From the NCBI RefSeq assembly GCF_000002235.5, contig NW_022145596.1:4522352-4586351 (forward strand): 64,000 nt of DNA, written 5' to 3'. Below the pieces are notes generated by a model. The model searched no databases. It saw nothing but the letters and a program-made list of their open reading frames with translations, and was not told where the DNA came from. This document shows positions 10,377 to 22,300 of the stretch, piece after piece; the stretch's first letter is position 1; each line of letters opens with the position of its first letter. This stretch comes from Strongylocentrotus purpuratus (lineage: Eukaryota > Echinodermata > Echinoidea > Camarodonta > Strongylocentrotidae). Both the position numbers and the translations under genes were made by a program.

Positions 10377-10509
10377 ATGGCAACCGTTGGTTGTCAGCTC
10401 TGTAGCAACTCAACGGAGGCCATCGAGTTATACGAGAACAAGTTCCTGTATCTTAAGCCGATAGCCAAGATCAATATTTCTGTGACTTTACCTCAGATGA
10501 AGACTCCAG
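10377..10509 (+). CDS. AKAP17A: AKAP17A exon 1 (coding part)
   Basis: Encodes MATVGCQLCSNSTEAIELYE then KFLYLKPIAKINIS, ending in phase 1 before GTTAGTC. The C-x2-C-like cysteines near the N terminus are not in the vertebrate start as I recall it. Confidence 0.9.
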
Positions 10510-11372
10510 GTTAGTCAGGCATTTTCTTTTCTCTCTTTCCCCTCTCTCTCTCTCTCTCTCTCTCTCTTTTTCTCTTCCCCTATCTCTCCCTGTTACACCA
10601 CAAATGTAATAACACCCACAAATGTAATAACACTTTACCCACAAATGTAATAATTTCACCCACAAATGTAATAATTTCACCCACAAATGTAATAACCACT
10701 TTACCCACAAATGTAATAATTTTGAATCACCCACAAATGTAATAATTTTGAATCACCCACAAATGTAATAATGACTTCACCCACAAATGTAATAAATTTG
10801 AAGGGATATTTTGTCGAATTTGTTCAAAACTAAAACCCTGTAATAAAGCATGGGTATAGCGCCCAGTCTTTACTCCAGACCCGGTAATTTCAAAAATTTA
10901 AAAAAATCTACAAAACTCAGACCCCATAATCCTTTTCCTGTGGAATAACATGAGAATCGAGCGTAGTCTTTCCTCCAGACCCGGTTATTCAAAAGTTAAA
11001 AAAAAAAAAAAAAACTTTTAAACTAAGACCCACCATCTTCCAAACTAAGACCCGGTAATAAAGCATGGGTTTAGAGCGAACTTTTTAAAAATCTTCAAAA
11101 CTAAGACCCCATCATCTTATTTCTGTGGAAGAACGTGTGTGTGTGTGTGTATTGGGTTTTTACAGACGTGTATCAATCAGATATGATTATTTACGTCTGG
11201 TACCGACCTTTAAACGTCACCATCCGAAAGACGTGACTCAGTTTCGAACCTGCGTCCTCGGCTGAATCAGTTTGTAACTTCCACTTTTTAGCTGGATTAC
11301 AGGCGCACGCCACAATGCCTAGTTGAACATGAGTATTGAGCGTAGTCTTTCCTCCAGACCCGGTTATTCAAA

Positions 11373-11403
<31 letters not shown>

Positions 11404-14400
11404 CAAAACAACAAAAAAACCTTTTAAACTAAGACCCCTCCATCTTCCAAATTAAGACCCGGTAATAAAGCATGGGATTAGAGCTCAGTCTTTACTTCAG
11501 ACTCGGTTATTTGAAGAAAAAAAAAAAAATCTTCAAACTAAGGCCTCACCATCTCATTACATTTGTGGGTAAAGTCATTATTACATTTGTGGGTGATTCA
11601 AAATTATTACATTTGTGGGTGATTCAAAATTATTACATTTGTGGGTAAAGTGTTATTACATTTGTGGGTGTTATTACATTTGTGGATAAAGTGGTTATTA
11701 CATTTGTGGGTGAAATTATTACATTTGTGGGTGTAACACTCCCCCTCTCCCCTTCTATCTCTCTCTTTTTGACTAGACACCACTCCTCAATTATATAGAC
11801 CCTCTGGTAAAACAATGGGCCATAGGTCCCCTTGGTACTTGGATCAATACAAGTTCAGCATTCAATACATTGTATTGTATTGTTTTTTTTAGAATTTGAT
11901 ATTCCCTACAATGTTGAAAGACTTCATACAAGGGGTTCCCTTTCATAGCTCAACTATACTTCTAGAGGTATGTATCTGCTAGGACCTAGTGATTCATCCT
12001 ATTTCAATGATAGTACTAGAACTTGTTGACGTCAGGACTGGAGAGGATTAGGGATGTATCGTAACTGATGGTCATTTCTTAGGAAAACAGCCTTGCCTAA
12101 AAAGGAGTTTGCACAAGAGGTAAACAATATCCTCTTAGGTTATTGAACCTTCTGGGGATGCAGGGTTAAATACTATGTAAATGGAATAATGGATGGAACT
12201 TATGAGTTATATTGTACCTCTCACCTTAGCATTACTTGTACTTTGTTCTCATTGTGTAATCGTATTGATAGTTTCATTACTGTTGACTTTGCAGGGAAAT
12301 CAATCAGCAATTGGGAAGTGATGGAGAAGCTGAAGAAGATGGCTAAACCTGACTCTTTTCTTGTCCTGCGAGTCACCAAAAGCTCCTTGGATTTCCTGCG
12401 CTTTGAGGCTGAACTCGAGGCCCGCTCCATCATCAAAGTCATGATCACGAGACTCGATACCAAGAATATCAAGCTAAGCGGGTTCACGGAGGTCTTGAAA
12501 GTGCGAGCCGCCGAGGCAAAGCTTCCTTTCCCGAATCGCCACGATTGGGATGTCTTCTTTCGTGATACAAAGCACATGAACGAGAACAATCCAGGAGAAA
12601 GACCGGATACCATTCATGTGGAGAATCTTCCAGTGCGATGGTTTGCCATTGATGTCGAACCGGACAAACCTAGTGAGATCGTGGTGCGGAATGTGTTCGG
12701 TACGATTGGCGTCATCAGGAACATTGACATTCCTATGTTGGATCCATACCGACATGAGAGCCAGGTGACGGGAGGGAACTTTGGCAAGATCTCCAGTCTG
12801 GGGAGCAATCTTACATTTGATGTCTATGTGCAATTTATGGAATACATTGGCTTTGTAAAAGCCATGGACACTTTGAAAGGCATGAAGATCATGAGAAATG
12901 GGCATGATGGCAATGCCTATACAGCTGAAATCAAGGTAGGCCACTTTGCTGACAACTTTTGTAGGTTTTGGTGCAGAACGTTGATAAAGAACAGTTAACA
13001 ACTTATTTCATTTATTCCATACTACACTTTTCAAAGCTATCAAAACAAACTAAGAGATACTTACTGGCAAGCACACTCACTGAAAAAAACACATGTATTA
13101 TAAAGGACCATAGTTTTCGTGATCAGCCAGCTCATTAGACATCTAGCTCAATTTGTTTATCTCTGCTCAATTTGCAACTATTCATTTTCTACCAAATCTT
13201 TTTTAGCAGATCATTTGTTTGTAGTCTGAGCTCTCAATGTTCTAGGAGAAGCACATTTGTCATCGGTACTAAAAACAAAAATGTTAAGCCTGCATTTAAA
13301 TCAATGTTTATGTAATGCTGATCCAAATTTGTCATCTTTTCAGGTTGACTTTGACAAGACGAGACATCTAAGTGCAAAAGTAATAAAGAAGAGAGAGAAG
13401 GAGCAGACAAAGTGGATAGAACTGATAAGAAAGAGGGAAGAGCAGAAAAGGTTGGAGAAAGAAGAGGAAGAGAAAAAGAAGGAGGAAGAAAGGTAGGATG
13501 ATCACCTCTTTCCTAAAAAGACATGGTGTAAATTGGCTAATGGGGACAAAAACTGATAAATGATAATCCATTTATCATCAACAATCCACATGCAGTATGT
13601 TCCAAGGCAATTTCTGTGAGCATTTGATCAAATTAGTGTTGATGTTATATTTTTTTTCATTTCTATTTTGTTTATTTCATTGGTCTTGTAGGACACACAA
13701 ATCATGTCAAATTCTCATTGCTTATTGCAGTAGGAGAAATCTCAAATACACCCCATCACATACGTGATATATTTTGTTGTAACTTATCTTGTAAATTTAG
13801 AAAGAAGAAGGAAGAAGCAATAAAACTGAAGCAACTACAAAAGCAGATGAAAACTGCACTGAAGAAGACTCGACAGACAGAACGAGAGGAGAGAAGGAGA
13901 CAGAGAAGAGAGGAAAGGAGACTCCATAGGAAGATCATGATGGAGGAGAGAAAGCTGATCCTAGCTCAGAGGAAACTGGAATCCATCCGTCTCCTCACGG
14001 TGCTCCTACAGAAAGTCCAGGTATGCCTGCTGATCCTTCATGCCTGGAACACTGTATCGGGAGGGAGCGGGGTGATCTGATAATATGCATAACGTCACCC
14101 AAGCCATAAAACACCATATTTAGACTTTTTCACTTCACAAGTTTCTACAGATGCATGTGTCGCAGTTCATTCACAGTGTACTTGGTAGAAATCCAAATTA
14201 ATTTGTATATTTAAGGAAGTAAACAAGACTACTGGGTCATTGTCCAATTCAGAATTACTCTTAGCGTGCCTAACCAGATATCAGAGAGCTTGTAGGTTGC
14301 TTCAGGAGATCCATTTATTTTGATTAACTTACTTCCCAGGGCTTATCTTCTGAAGTCTTTAGGGAAGACCAGTCAGTCATAGAAATGAATTATACTTTCA

Positions 14401-16817
14401 ATGGTCTGTAACATCACTCTTCATGTGAATACTTTAGCATCATCAACCCCCCCCCCCCCCCTCCCCCACTTCACCCCCTCCTGAGAACTCAAGACCGTAT
14501 GTCTCTAATGTGACTGGGCTTAATACAAACAGATGATTTGAGGGGTGTTTCGCAAAAATCTTAAGTCGAACTTAACTCTAAGTGTGACTTAAAAATTATG
14601 GATAGCCATTTGTAGCCTTAGAGTAAAATATATTCAAAAGTGAAAATTCAAGTATTTCAGACTTTTTATAAATTCCACATCAAGAACATGAAATATCCTT
14701 GATAATAGAAAATATGAATGATTTGAATCAACATTTTATTCCTTTAAAAATAACTGTAACTAAATATTTTCATAGATGCTAACAGCTTTCCGTAATTTTT
14801 CAGTCCAGCAAAGAGATAAGTTCAACTTAGGATCTTTGTGAAACACCCCCCTGTTTTGTATTTAGGCTCTCAGGCAGCAGGAGGAGGTAGCACAAAAACT
14901 CTATGAACTTGAGAAGGCCCGACAGGAGCAGCTTCAGAAGGAGAAAGAGCAGAAAGAAGCGGAGGAGCGAAGGAGGAAGAGAGCCGAAGCCAGGAAGGAG
15001 AGGCAACTCAGACACAAGGAGAAGAAACTTCGATCTAAGCTAATCAACGCTCTTAAGGTGAGAATTATAGTCAGTAAACTTGTGTGCATGTCATCGCTCT
15101 CATGATGTAGATATGAAAGATGTGCTCTTGTGTATGGTGATCATGGACTCATGAAAAATAAGTGAGTTACAAGTCTGCCTCGTAGAAGAAGTAACTGACA
15201 TTTGATATGTATTTTTCTGTAATTGTAGGTAACCGTAACATCAACTAGCAGTTACTGGATGGATGTGAAATGAAATGAATTATGGATAATAAATGTGAAG
15301 CTTGGGGACCTTAGAATGTCTGATTTCAGATCACTGATGTAGATAGATACTAGAAGTCACAGAATATGGTTAGGGTATTAATTCTCTCATTTACTTGATT
15401 TGTATGAAAACAGACCAAAGAAGAGAAAGTTCAGGAGGAAAAACGTGAAAAACTCAGGAAGCAGCTGACTAAAACACGGCTCAAGTCCAGCATCGTTACA
15501 GCATCGTCTTCAACTCACCGTCCTACCGAGCCAGAACAGCCATATACCTTCCAAGCGCAGGTGATATCCCCAGAGGCTCTTCAGAGACTTGAGGATTACC
15601 ATAGGAGTTTGGCCATCTACCAGAGGCAGCTGGCAGCATATCATAGGAATATGGCTCAGCAACCTTACTATCAGAACAGAAACCAGCAAAAACGGTTTGG
15701 GAACTACCGGTCACCGTATGGAACATTCGCAATGAAGAAGAGGCAATATTATCAAGATGGGAAAGATGGAAAACATTCACACAGAGGAAGAGACCGCTAT
15801 AGGTCCAGGTCTAGATCTAGGAGTAGGAGTAGAACAAGAAGTAGGACTAGAAGTAGGTCTAGATCGAGACACAGGACGAGGTCCAGGTCTAGATCTAGGA
15901 GTAGGAGTAGATCAAGAAGTAGGTCTAGATCTAGACACAGGACGAGGTCTAGGTCTAGAACAAGATCTAGGTCAAGAGGAAGGTCTGGGTCAAGGTCTAG
16001 GAAATGGAAAAGGGAAAGGTATAGGTCTAGATCTAGTTGCAGATCCAGGTCTAGAGGAAGATCACAGTCTGAAACACGGGAAAGATCAAGGTCAAGATCT
16101 GGGGGAAATTCTAAGTCTCGTTCAAGATCTAGGAGTAAGGACCAAGATAAATCTGGGTCGAGAGATACGTCGAGATCAAGAGTTAGAAAAATCCAGAAGT
16201 CAAAGAAAAAGTCCAAGTCAAGGGATAGATCTAGAGATAGGTCCAGAGATAGGTCCAAGTCGAAAGAAAAGTCCCGATCAAGTGACAAATCTAGGAACAG
16301 ATCTAGACATAGGTCAAAATCTGGGGATTCCGGAGCGTCCGAGCCTCACATAAAAGTTGAGGTTGACGATTTACATGTATCTTCTGTGGGATCCAAATCT
16401 GGAGAAAGAGTTTCTTTGTCTCCTGAGCGTAATAATAAAGACGAAGATGCTGCCATGTCTCCTAGTAGGGCTAAGTCTGAGGAGAGGGTCACATTAGGAA
16501 ATGCATCCACCCAGGTTGGAGAAGTAGTTAGATCAGGGAATGTGTCAGAGGCCTCTTCACCACAAGGTGACAAAGCTTCTGTTGGGTCCAAGTCTGAGGA
16601 CAGAGTCGGATCTATAAATACATCAGGGGCTTCCCCTTCTCAAAATGAAAATGAAGTTAATGCCACCCAGAGTGGAGAAGTAGTTGGATCAGGGAATGTG
16701 TCAGAGGCCTTTTCACCACAAGGTGACGAAGCTTCTGTTAGATCTGAGTCTGAGGACACATCAGGGGCTTCCCCTTCTCAAAATGAAGATGAAGTTAATG
16801 CGAGCTGGGCATTTTGA
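10377..16817 (+). CDS. AKAP17A: AKAP17A (A-kinase anchoring protein 17A / XE7-like splicing factor)
   Basis: Nuclear splicing-associated protein that tethers PKA regulatory subunits; the vertebrate form co-localises with spliceosomal speckles. Exons 10377-10509, 12295-12935, 13344-13492, 13801-14020, 14866-15057 and 15414-16817 join in phase to 912 codons plus stop. Order: N-terminal LYLKPIAKINISVTLPQ (as in vertebrates), KSISNWEVMEKLKKM, KIKLSGFTEVLKVRAAE-like core, RHDWDVFFRD, ERPDTIHVENLPVRWFA, then an RRM-like segment with IRNIDIPMLDPYR (residues about 150-258). A charged coiled-coil region with LAQRKLESIRLL follows (259-495), then an RS domain (about 574-755) and an acidic Ser-rich tail. 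Vertebrate AKAP17A is about 695 residues, so the RS region and tail are longer here. Start: ACCATGG context, and the preceding frame does not extend the homology. It is head-to-head with RARS1 and convergent with LARP1. Confidence 0.95.
10592..11737. mobile_element. Foldback-type element with tandem-repeat arms
   Basis: The left arm (10592-10800) has nine spaced copies of CCACAAATGTAATAA; the right arm (11554-11737) has eight copies in inverted order, and both outer ends read GTTACACC inward. The interior repeats AAGACCCGGTAATAAAGCAT-type units and holds a reversed SINE piece. The whole lies inside a pyrimidine microsatellite in AKAP17A intron 1. Arms made of tandem repeats are the mark of foldback elements (Drosophila FB; sea urchin TU). 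No protein is encoded. Confidence 0.8.
11140..11330 (-). mobile_element. SINE fragment inside the foldback element
   Basis: Contains the reverse complement of TACACGTCTGTAAAAACCCA and of the GTTCGAAACTGAGTCA (B-box-like) segment found in the SINE at 30127-30320. Confidence 0.6.
12295..12935 (+). CDS. AKAP17A: AKAP17A exon 2 (core and RRM-like domain)
   Basis: The largest conserved block, from GKSISNWEVMEKLK to AYTAEIK, colinear with vertebrate AKAP17A. Preceded by TTGACTTTGCAG; ends AAG before GTAGGC. Confidence 0.97.
13344..13492 (+). CDS. AKAP17A: AKAP17A exon 3 (charged helix)
   Basis: VDFDKTRHLSAKVIKKRE matches the vertebrate VSFDSTKHLSD region; the rest is Lys/Glu-rich helix. Ends in phase 2. 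Confidence 0.93.
13801..14020 (+). CDS. AKAP17A: AKAP17A exon 4 (charged helix)
   Basis: Arg/Lys/Glu-rich coiled coil with MMEERKLILAQRKLESIRLL, the most conserved part of this region in the family. Family PKA-anchoring helices map to this general part, but none is assigned here. Confidence 0.93.
14541..14851. mobile_element. MITE with GGGGTGTTTC...GTGAAACACCCC ends
   Basis: The left end AGGGGTGTTTCGCAAAAATC and the right end GATCTTTGTGAAACACCCCC are inverted repeats, each followed inward by AAGTcgAACTTAA-type sequence. In AKAP17A intron 4, immediately before exon 5. Confidence 0.75.
14866..15057 (+). CDS. AKAP17A: AKAP17A exon 5 (charged helix)
   Basis: Sixty-four codons, ALRQQEEVAQKLYELEKA onward, ending with KLRSKLINALK, like the vertebrate LRERLLSILL segment. 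The preceding intron ends in a MITE that stops about 15 bases before the exon. Confidence 0.9.
15414..16817 (+). CDS. AKAP17A: AKAP17A exon 6 (RS domain and acidic tail)
   Basis: Begins TKEEKVQEEKREKLRK and includes a Tyr/Gln-rich stretch (RQLAAYHRNMAQQPYYQ), about 180 residues of RS/RD repeats, a SUMO-type IKVE site (16350-16361) and a tail with a duplicated block of about 45 residues. Stop at 16815-16817. Other long frames over the RS repeats on both strands are shadows. Confidence 0.95.
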   Translation, partial: TKEEKVQEEKREKLRKQLTKTRLKSSIVTASSSTHRPTEPEQPYTFQAQVISPEALQRLEDYHRSLAIYQRQLAAYHRNMAQQPYYQNRNQQKRFGNYRSPYGTFAMKKRQYYQDGKDGKHSHRGRDRYRSRSRSRSRSRTRSRTRSRSRSRHRTRSRSRSRSRSRSRSRSRSRHRTRSRSRTRSRSRGRSGSRSRKWKRERYRSRSSCRSRSRGRSQSETRERSRSRSGGNSKSRSRSRSKDQDKSGSRDTSRSRVRKIQKSKKKSKSRDRSRDRSRDRSKSKEKSRSSDKSRNRSRHRSKSGDSGASEPHIKVEVDDLHVSSVGSKSGERVSLSPERNNKDEDAAMSPSRAKSEERVTLGNASTQVGEVVRSGNVSEASSPQGDKASVGSKSEDRVGSINTSGASPSQNENEVNATQSGEVVGSGNVSEAFSPQGDEASVRSESEDTSGASPSQNEDEVNASWAF

Positions 16818-17898
16818 GGCATATTTTTACAAGTGGGGGTGGAGGGGGGGGGGGGTGAATTCAACACCCCCTTAAATTTCAAAAAGTTGAACCGTATGAG
16901 AACAAAAAGCTTTGCATTTGTGTGCATGTATTTTTTAATAGTAGTTGGCAAATGACACCTGGTACATTTTCACGAGTTGTATAATCATACTGTGATTCTG
17001 TATAAGAATACATGTTACATTTAGAAGAGCTTTAAACCAAAATCAACAGTTATTCATGTTCATAAGAAATTTGGAGTAAAACTGCCATTATTTTGAGGCT
17101 GTTAGTGTGAAAGAGCATGTAAAGAACGTTTTATCATACCTGTCTCGCTATCCTTACTGTCATCAATTTTACTCTTTTTTTTGCCTCAAAACTTTTTATG
17201 TACCATTTCAGTACTAACCCTCACACAAGTGTGTTAAAATGAGCTTTATGATGTCCTACTTGTTATGCTCTAACTTGCCATAGTGATGAATATTTTTTAA
17301 TCCTTTAATCCCAATGCCAAACCAACTCCACCCTGACTCCAGACTGAGTGATTCCTAGCCATTGGAGGCAATATCATCGTTTGATCGGTCCGTTGTTGGT
17401 CAGGTGTCTGTCTCGTAAGTGTGACCGAGGTATCATTATGCAGGGAAATTACTTTGGTCCAAAATAGCCAAAGTAGAGCTAAGATGTGGTCCCTAATCTC
17501 CCACTATTTCTTTGTTTTATATGGCCCGCTACTTATCATGACATTTGCTATATTCTTGTGTTGACTATGCATTGCTAAGTGTTTTTGAAGTCAGGTTGTG
17601 AGTAAAAGTGGAAATATGTGTTACATGGGCATTATGTAGGTGCTATCAGAACCAAATATGCATTCTTCATAGAGTTGTTGTACTCAACTCAGGCAGCTAA
17701 AGAAAAAGGGGCATCATGCTGAAAATAGTATTACTGAAGTCGTTTGGTGTTTTTAAGAAAAATACTGTGGATAATATGTGCATTTTAATATACACAGATA
17801 TTCGCCATGAGAGAATTCCCCACCCCTTATGTTTTGTTTTGTTACAACAGGCATTATCATTTTGTAAAAGCCGTTTTATCTTGTAAGCTACCATAGCT

Positions 17899-17929
<31 letters not shown>

Positions 17930-18137
17930 ACACAACAAATGTTTTATTGCTACTTTCAGTCAACTCTGTCATTCAAAGATATAACGGGGAAAAAAAGAAC
18001 ACCTTGTTATGAAAAACATGAGTATTAAAAATGTAGCACACATGTGCTTTTCATCATTTGTACCTACATTGTGATTCTTTCTTTTTTGTGTGTCCCAGAA
18101 TTGTAGTAATAATAATTGGAAAAATATATGAAGACCA

Positions 18138-18372
18138 TATCAAGGGGTCAGTGACACAAAGACGTAACTCCATTTTGAGAAAAAGTGGTTTATGTGCCAC
18201 TGAGCACTTGGGCCTTAAGTCTATGTTTCGCTAGCCATCGACTTCAATGGGGTGTTGGGTGGAGTTAACTCTGTGTTTCCTGGAAAGCCCACATTTTTCT
18301 GAACATTTTGATATCAAATACTCATTTTGGCAAAATATGGAGTTATGTCTTTGTGTTACTGAATCCTTGATA
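18138..18372. mobile_element. MITE with CACAAAGACGTAACTC termini, copy 2
   Basis: TATCAAGGGGTCAGTGACAC at the left is mirrored by GTTACTGAATCCTTGATA at the right. It includes the same ATTTTGATATCAAATACTC core as copy 1, in opposite orientation. Confidence 0.85.
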
Positions 18373-18557
18373 TACAGTGGATCCAAGCTATAAAGGACAC
18401 TTATAACAAATTCTGAATTTTGTCAGTCCGATTTCTCTGTATGCCATTGCTTTCTAGCCTTGACATGACATGAATTTGAGGTAATTTCACCTTTTCCAAA
18501 GTTTGTTCTATAGAGGTTCCACTGTATCGCAACAGGTCTTTATTCTAGTTATTTTAG

Positions 18558-18567
18558 AATAAATAAA
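18558..18567 (+). terminator. Candidate AKAP17A poly(A) signal
   Basis: Two overlapping AATAAA hexamers followed by T-rich sequence. No 3' end evidence is available. Confidence 0.35.
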
Positions 18568-18861
18568 TGTATTAATTTTGATCAGTTACGCCCATGAAAA
18601 GAGTTTACATATATCAAGTACAATACCCAGGGTGAATATCTATCTAGTAAAACAGGCAAACTAAATTGATCCCCACTGTGCATTGCCAATTTGAAGAATA
18701 TAATAGATGTAATTATTTCAATTTGAAGTGTTCTTACCCATTTACATCATATATATTACTTCAGAAATGGATTCTAATTTTAGGAAGTGTTTCATGTATC
18801 ACAAACTCTAGCACTCGAGTATCAAAGAACAGCGCAAAACATCACTAAAAGTGTGATACCA

Positions 18862-19266
18862 TTAAAGGTAATACAAAGTTTAGGGAAATTTTGAAAATTG
18901 GCTGGATAGTGATTCTTTACAATTTTGAATTATTTTGATGCCCATGTGGATGTATTATGAGCACTAGAAAATTTAGCCCCTGTAAATTTCAATAATGTTC
19001 AAATAGCGCCTATGACCATACAATGGTAGCTGCGACCATGAAAATCTCAGAATAGACAATCGGTTGATTTTAGTCAAGAAACGTTTTATAGCTAAATTAA
19101 TATCTCGACCTTTAGAGGTAGCTATACAACGAAAAGAGTTTCATAACTTTAGACTCGATTTCAACCTCGACAACGATCACTGAATATTGTAGGATAGCAT
19201 ACGTTTCCAATGTGTTCATTTGAACTAAGTTCATGACCCCATACCAAAACTTTGTAATCCCTTTAA
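18862..19266. mobile_element. Inverted-repeat element with TTAAAGGTAATACAAAGTTT ends
   Basis: TTAAAGGTAATACAAAGTTT at the left and AAACTTTGTAATCCCTTTAA at the right. No coding capacity. It lies between the convergent gene ends. Confidence 0.75.
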
Positions 19267-19349
19267 CACACTAATTTTACGATGGGTCAACTGCTTCACT
19301 CTTTCTCAACACATAAACAACCTCCGAGTCGAAATGAAGAGGCAAAACA

Positions 19350-22300
19350 ACTTTGTAATTTTTATTATATTTACATATATTCATTTTGTTTACCATCAAA
19401 CTAAATATGGTAAATAAAAGGCTACAATGAAACATTGATATGAATTACCATCTTCGAGTAAGTAAATGAATTCCGTCTATTTGAATTAGCCAAGAAATCC
19501 TCTTAATCAATCCCATATAATTGTAAACTTTACGTATACATGTATTTCCCACCATATACATCATAACAAGATAAAATAGTGCTTAAAAAGGTTTTAGAAC
19601 TTTTTTTTTGTCAAGTATATATTTTTTTTTTTCTCAAGATAAATGTATGAAGAAATGGGGTGGAAGCAAGTACTAAAAGTGAATTTGCATTCAAATACAA
19701 CAGCAAACAGAAAAAAAGTGCACTCATATACGAAAATAACTACCTACATGAATTTAGGAAGTTTTAGCAACCGATATAAACAAAAGAATTAAAATCTGGG
19801 AGAATGGCAAATTACAGATACAAGATAACATTTTGATGAGTAGTACACAAGGATGAAAATGGATGGTGGAAAAAGAAACATCAGGAGCTTCATCTCTTAG
19901 AAACACTTCACCATGACCCTGGTTTAAGATGTAATTTGTAAAATCTATGAGAAAGGCACAAACAGAAAACATTTTTTTAAATTTTTATTGGAATATAAGC
20001 CAACCAGAATATCAATCCCCTTAAAACAAGTTCAACTGGAAACTTCCATTGGCTAGCTGCACTCAAAGCCACTACTAGGAAAAAAACATTCTAAAATAAC
20101 TTTCTTTTTACAGCAATATTCACAATGATGTGAGCATTGCATGTTGAGAAGTCTTTAATAGATGCAATGTGCTTGGTGCGATGTCCGGAGCAGAAATTTT
20201 GTCCAGATCATTCAGATCTCAAGACTTACATGTAGCAGCGAGTGACAAAATCACGCATTCACACAGATAGCAAAAACTGAAAATAAAAATTAAAAATCAA
20301 AAACATGAAGATGGCACCTAAAACAATGAATATACAAATTAAAATGAAACTCTTCTTTTTTTAAATATAGTTAGTAAAGTTTGATATAAATGAATGTTCT
20401 TTTAAAAGAATTTTTTTTCCCTTCAAATTATCCTTGAATTAAAATCCCACATCTCAATAATGATAGGCAATATGTTAAAAAATCTGAATAAAATGTTCCA
20501 GAGAAATCAATTTTTTTTTTTGGTGGAGTGTATGAAATGTGATTGCATCAATCAAATCAACAATTGCATAAGAACATCAGTCCTTCAGATGTTTGCATCT
20601 AACAAGAGAAAATTTGTTCCAAACTGGAGATTATACATCTAATACGCTGAAGTGATTAGTCCATGAAAATCAAATACTACTGAATAAGTCGCGAATACCA
20701 TGTAACATGCCTTATCATAGTTGTCATCAAGTTTCTTGCCTTGACAACCTTACACTCGGGTAACATATATGTGTGTATAAGCTGCCACAGATACAATGTA
20801 CCAGTGTAATATCCAATTTCACCATTGCACAGTATAAAATATGAATATGCATGAAAGCGGAAGGAGAACATGTGACAGAAAATTAAACCATACACAAAGT
20901 CCAAACAAGGTATCCAAGTAAATGGTAAATTAACAGACAGATCATGATCTACAGTAGAAATAGAAACAAGGAATTAATTTATATCAATATCACATTACTC
21001 ATAATTATATCATACGTATATCAATGTCTAGTCTCTTTTTTATTTATAGTCCTACAAACTTATTTTTTTTTTGCTTGCAAATTCATTTTTGTTCTTTTTT
21101 TTCTATTGTTTTAACTACACATGCTTTTCAATAGTGCATAAAAGACAACTCACTTTTATTTTTAATGCAATTAAATTCTTTGAACAAACAACATGTGATA
21201 AATTTTTTCTTGAAAAATATATTCCCCATACATGATAAAGAATTTAAAATGTTCAACGGATGAGAAAAAAACCCACAACTATACTATAATAGTAATACTC
21301 AAGTCAAAAAGATATTGTAATATCATCAAAAGAAATCACAGTAAAATCACCACCAGAAAAAGCATTATTTACAGAAAAAATACAAGTCTTGTTATAGGAA
21401 GATGTAAAAAGTTCAAAATACTTCTGTAAGAATTCAATATATAATCATGCAAGGCAAATGTTCATACATCACTCCATTGTGTTTTTTTTTTCATATTTTT
21501 TTTCTCTCTCCCTATTTGGATAAAATACTGTCAAATATTTCGCAACTACATGTATACTAACAAGCCAATGCAGGAATTCAAACATCAACATACTTTTCTA
21601 AAAGAATAATTACATAATTTAGTCATTCTGCAGTATATACACTATGCACATTACATTTCAAATCATCTTTTTCTCTTTTTTTTCCCTTCTTTTCTTCTTT
21701 TTTTCCCTTCTTTTCATTCCCCTCAAACCATTAAAGATCTTGCATCATTTAAAACACTATAACTAAATGGACAAACTGTCCTGCTTTCAAAAAAAGTCTA
21801 TTCCTTTATATTTGCACCCTTATTTAACAGGAACAAAATAAAACAAAGGGCTTGTTGCACTAGTATCAACTTCATTTTTAACGTCCCCAATAGAAATTTC
21901 GATCGTATTTATTTAACAATCTTTAGTATAAGCAGGAACACATATGGATAAATGTTATAAGAAAAAAAATCCAAACAAACCTCCCTTTACATTTTTTTTT
22001 TCCCCATATGATTCTTCTCAGAAGCCTTGCCAATAAAAAACACGTTTTAAAACAATTTTTGAAAAGCACATCTGCTTTTAACGGTTATCACTGTTTTCAT
22101 TAAAAAAAAAGTTATTTCAACATTTTATCTTCCCTTGTTTACCTTGAAGGAAAAAAAGAAGAAAACAAACTCCTGGAGCCAGCATTTTTATTGATATTAT
22201 AAACATAAAATACATAGCATTCTATATTCCTGACCATAACAAACTCTATATGGCATAATACTTTGTGAAGGTGAATATAGCTTGTAATTTAAAAATAAAA

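Larger units (their letters stand above)
16818..18580 (+). other. AKAP17A: Probable AKAP17A 3' UTR
   Basis: No coding similarity after the stop. The first good polyadenylation signal seen is the doubled AATAAATAAA at 18558-18567. If that is used, the UTR is about 1.75 kb and includes the MITE at 18138-18372. Confidence 0.4.

Noticed and set aside
12474-13001. 175-codon minus-strand ORF opposite AKAP17A exon 2
   Set aside because: Shadow of the conserved plus-strand exon; extends over the splice site and matches nothing.
15757-16353. Long overlapping frames on both strands (198 and 163 codons) over the AKAP17A RS region
   Set aside because: The repetitive AGRTCY-type codons keep all frames open; only the RS frame continues the conserved protein.
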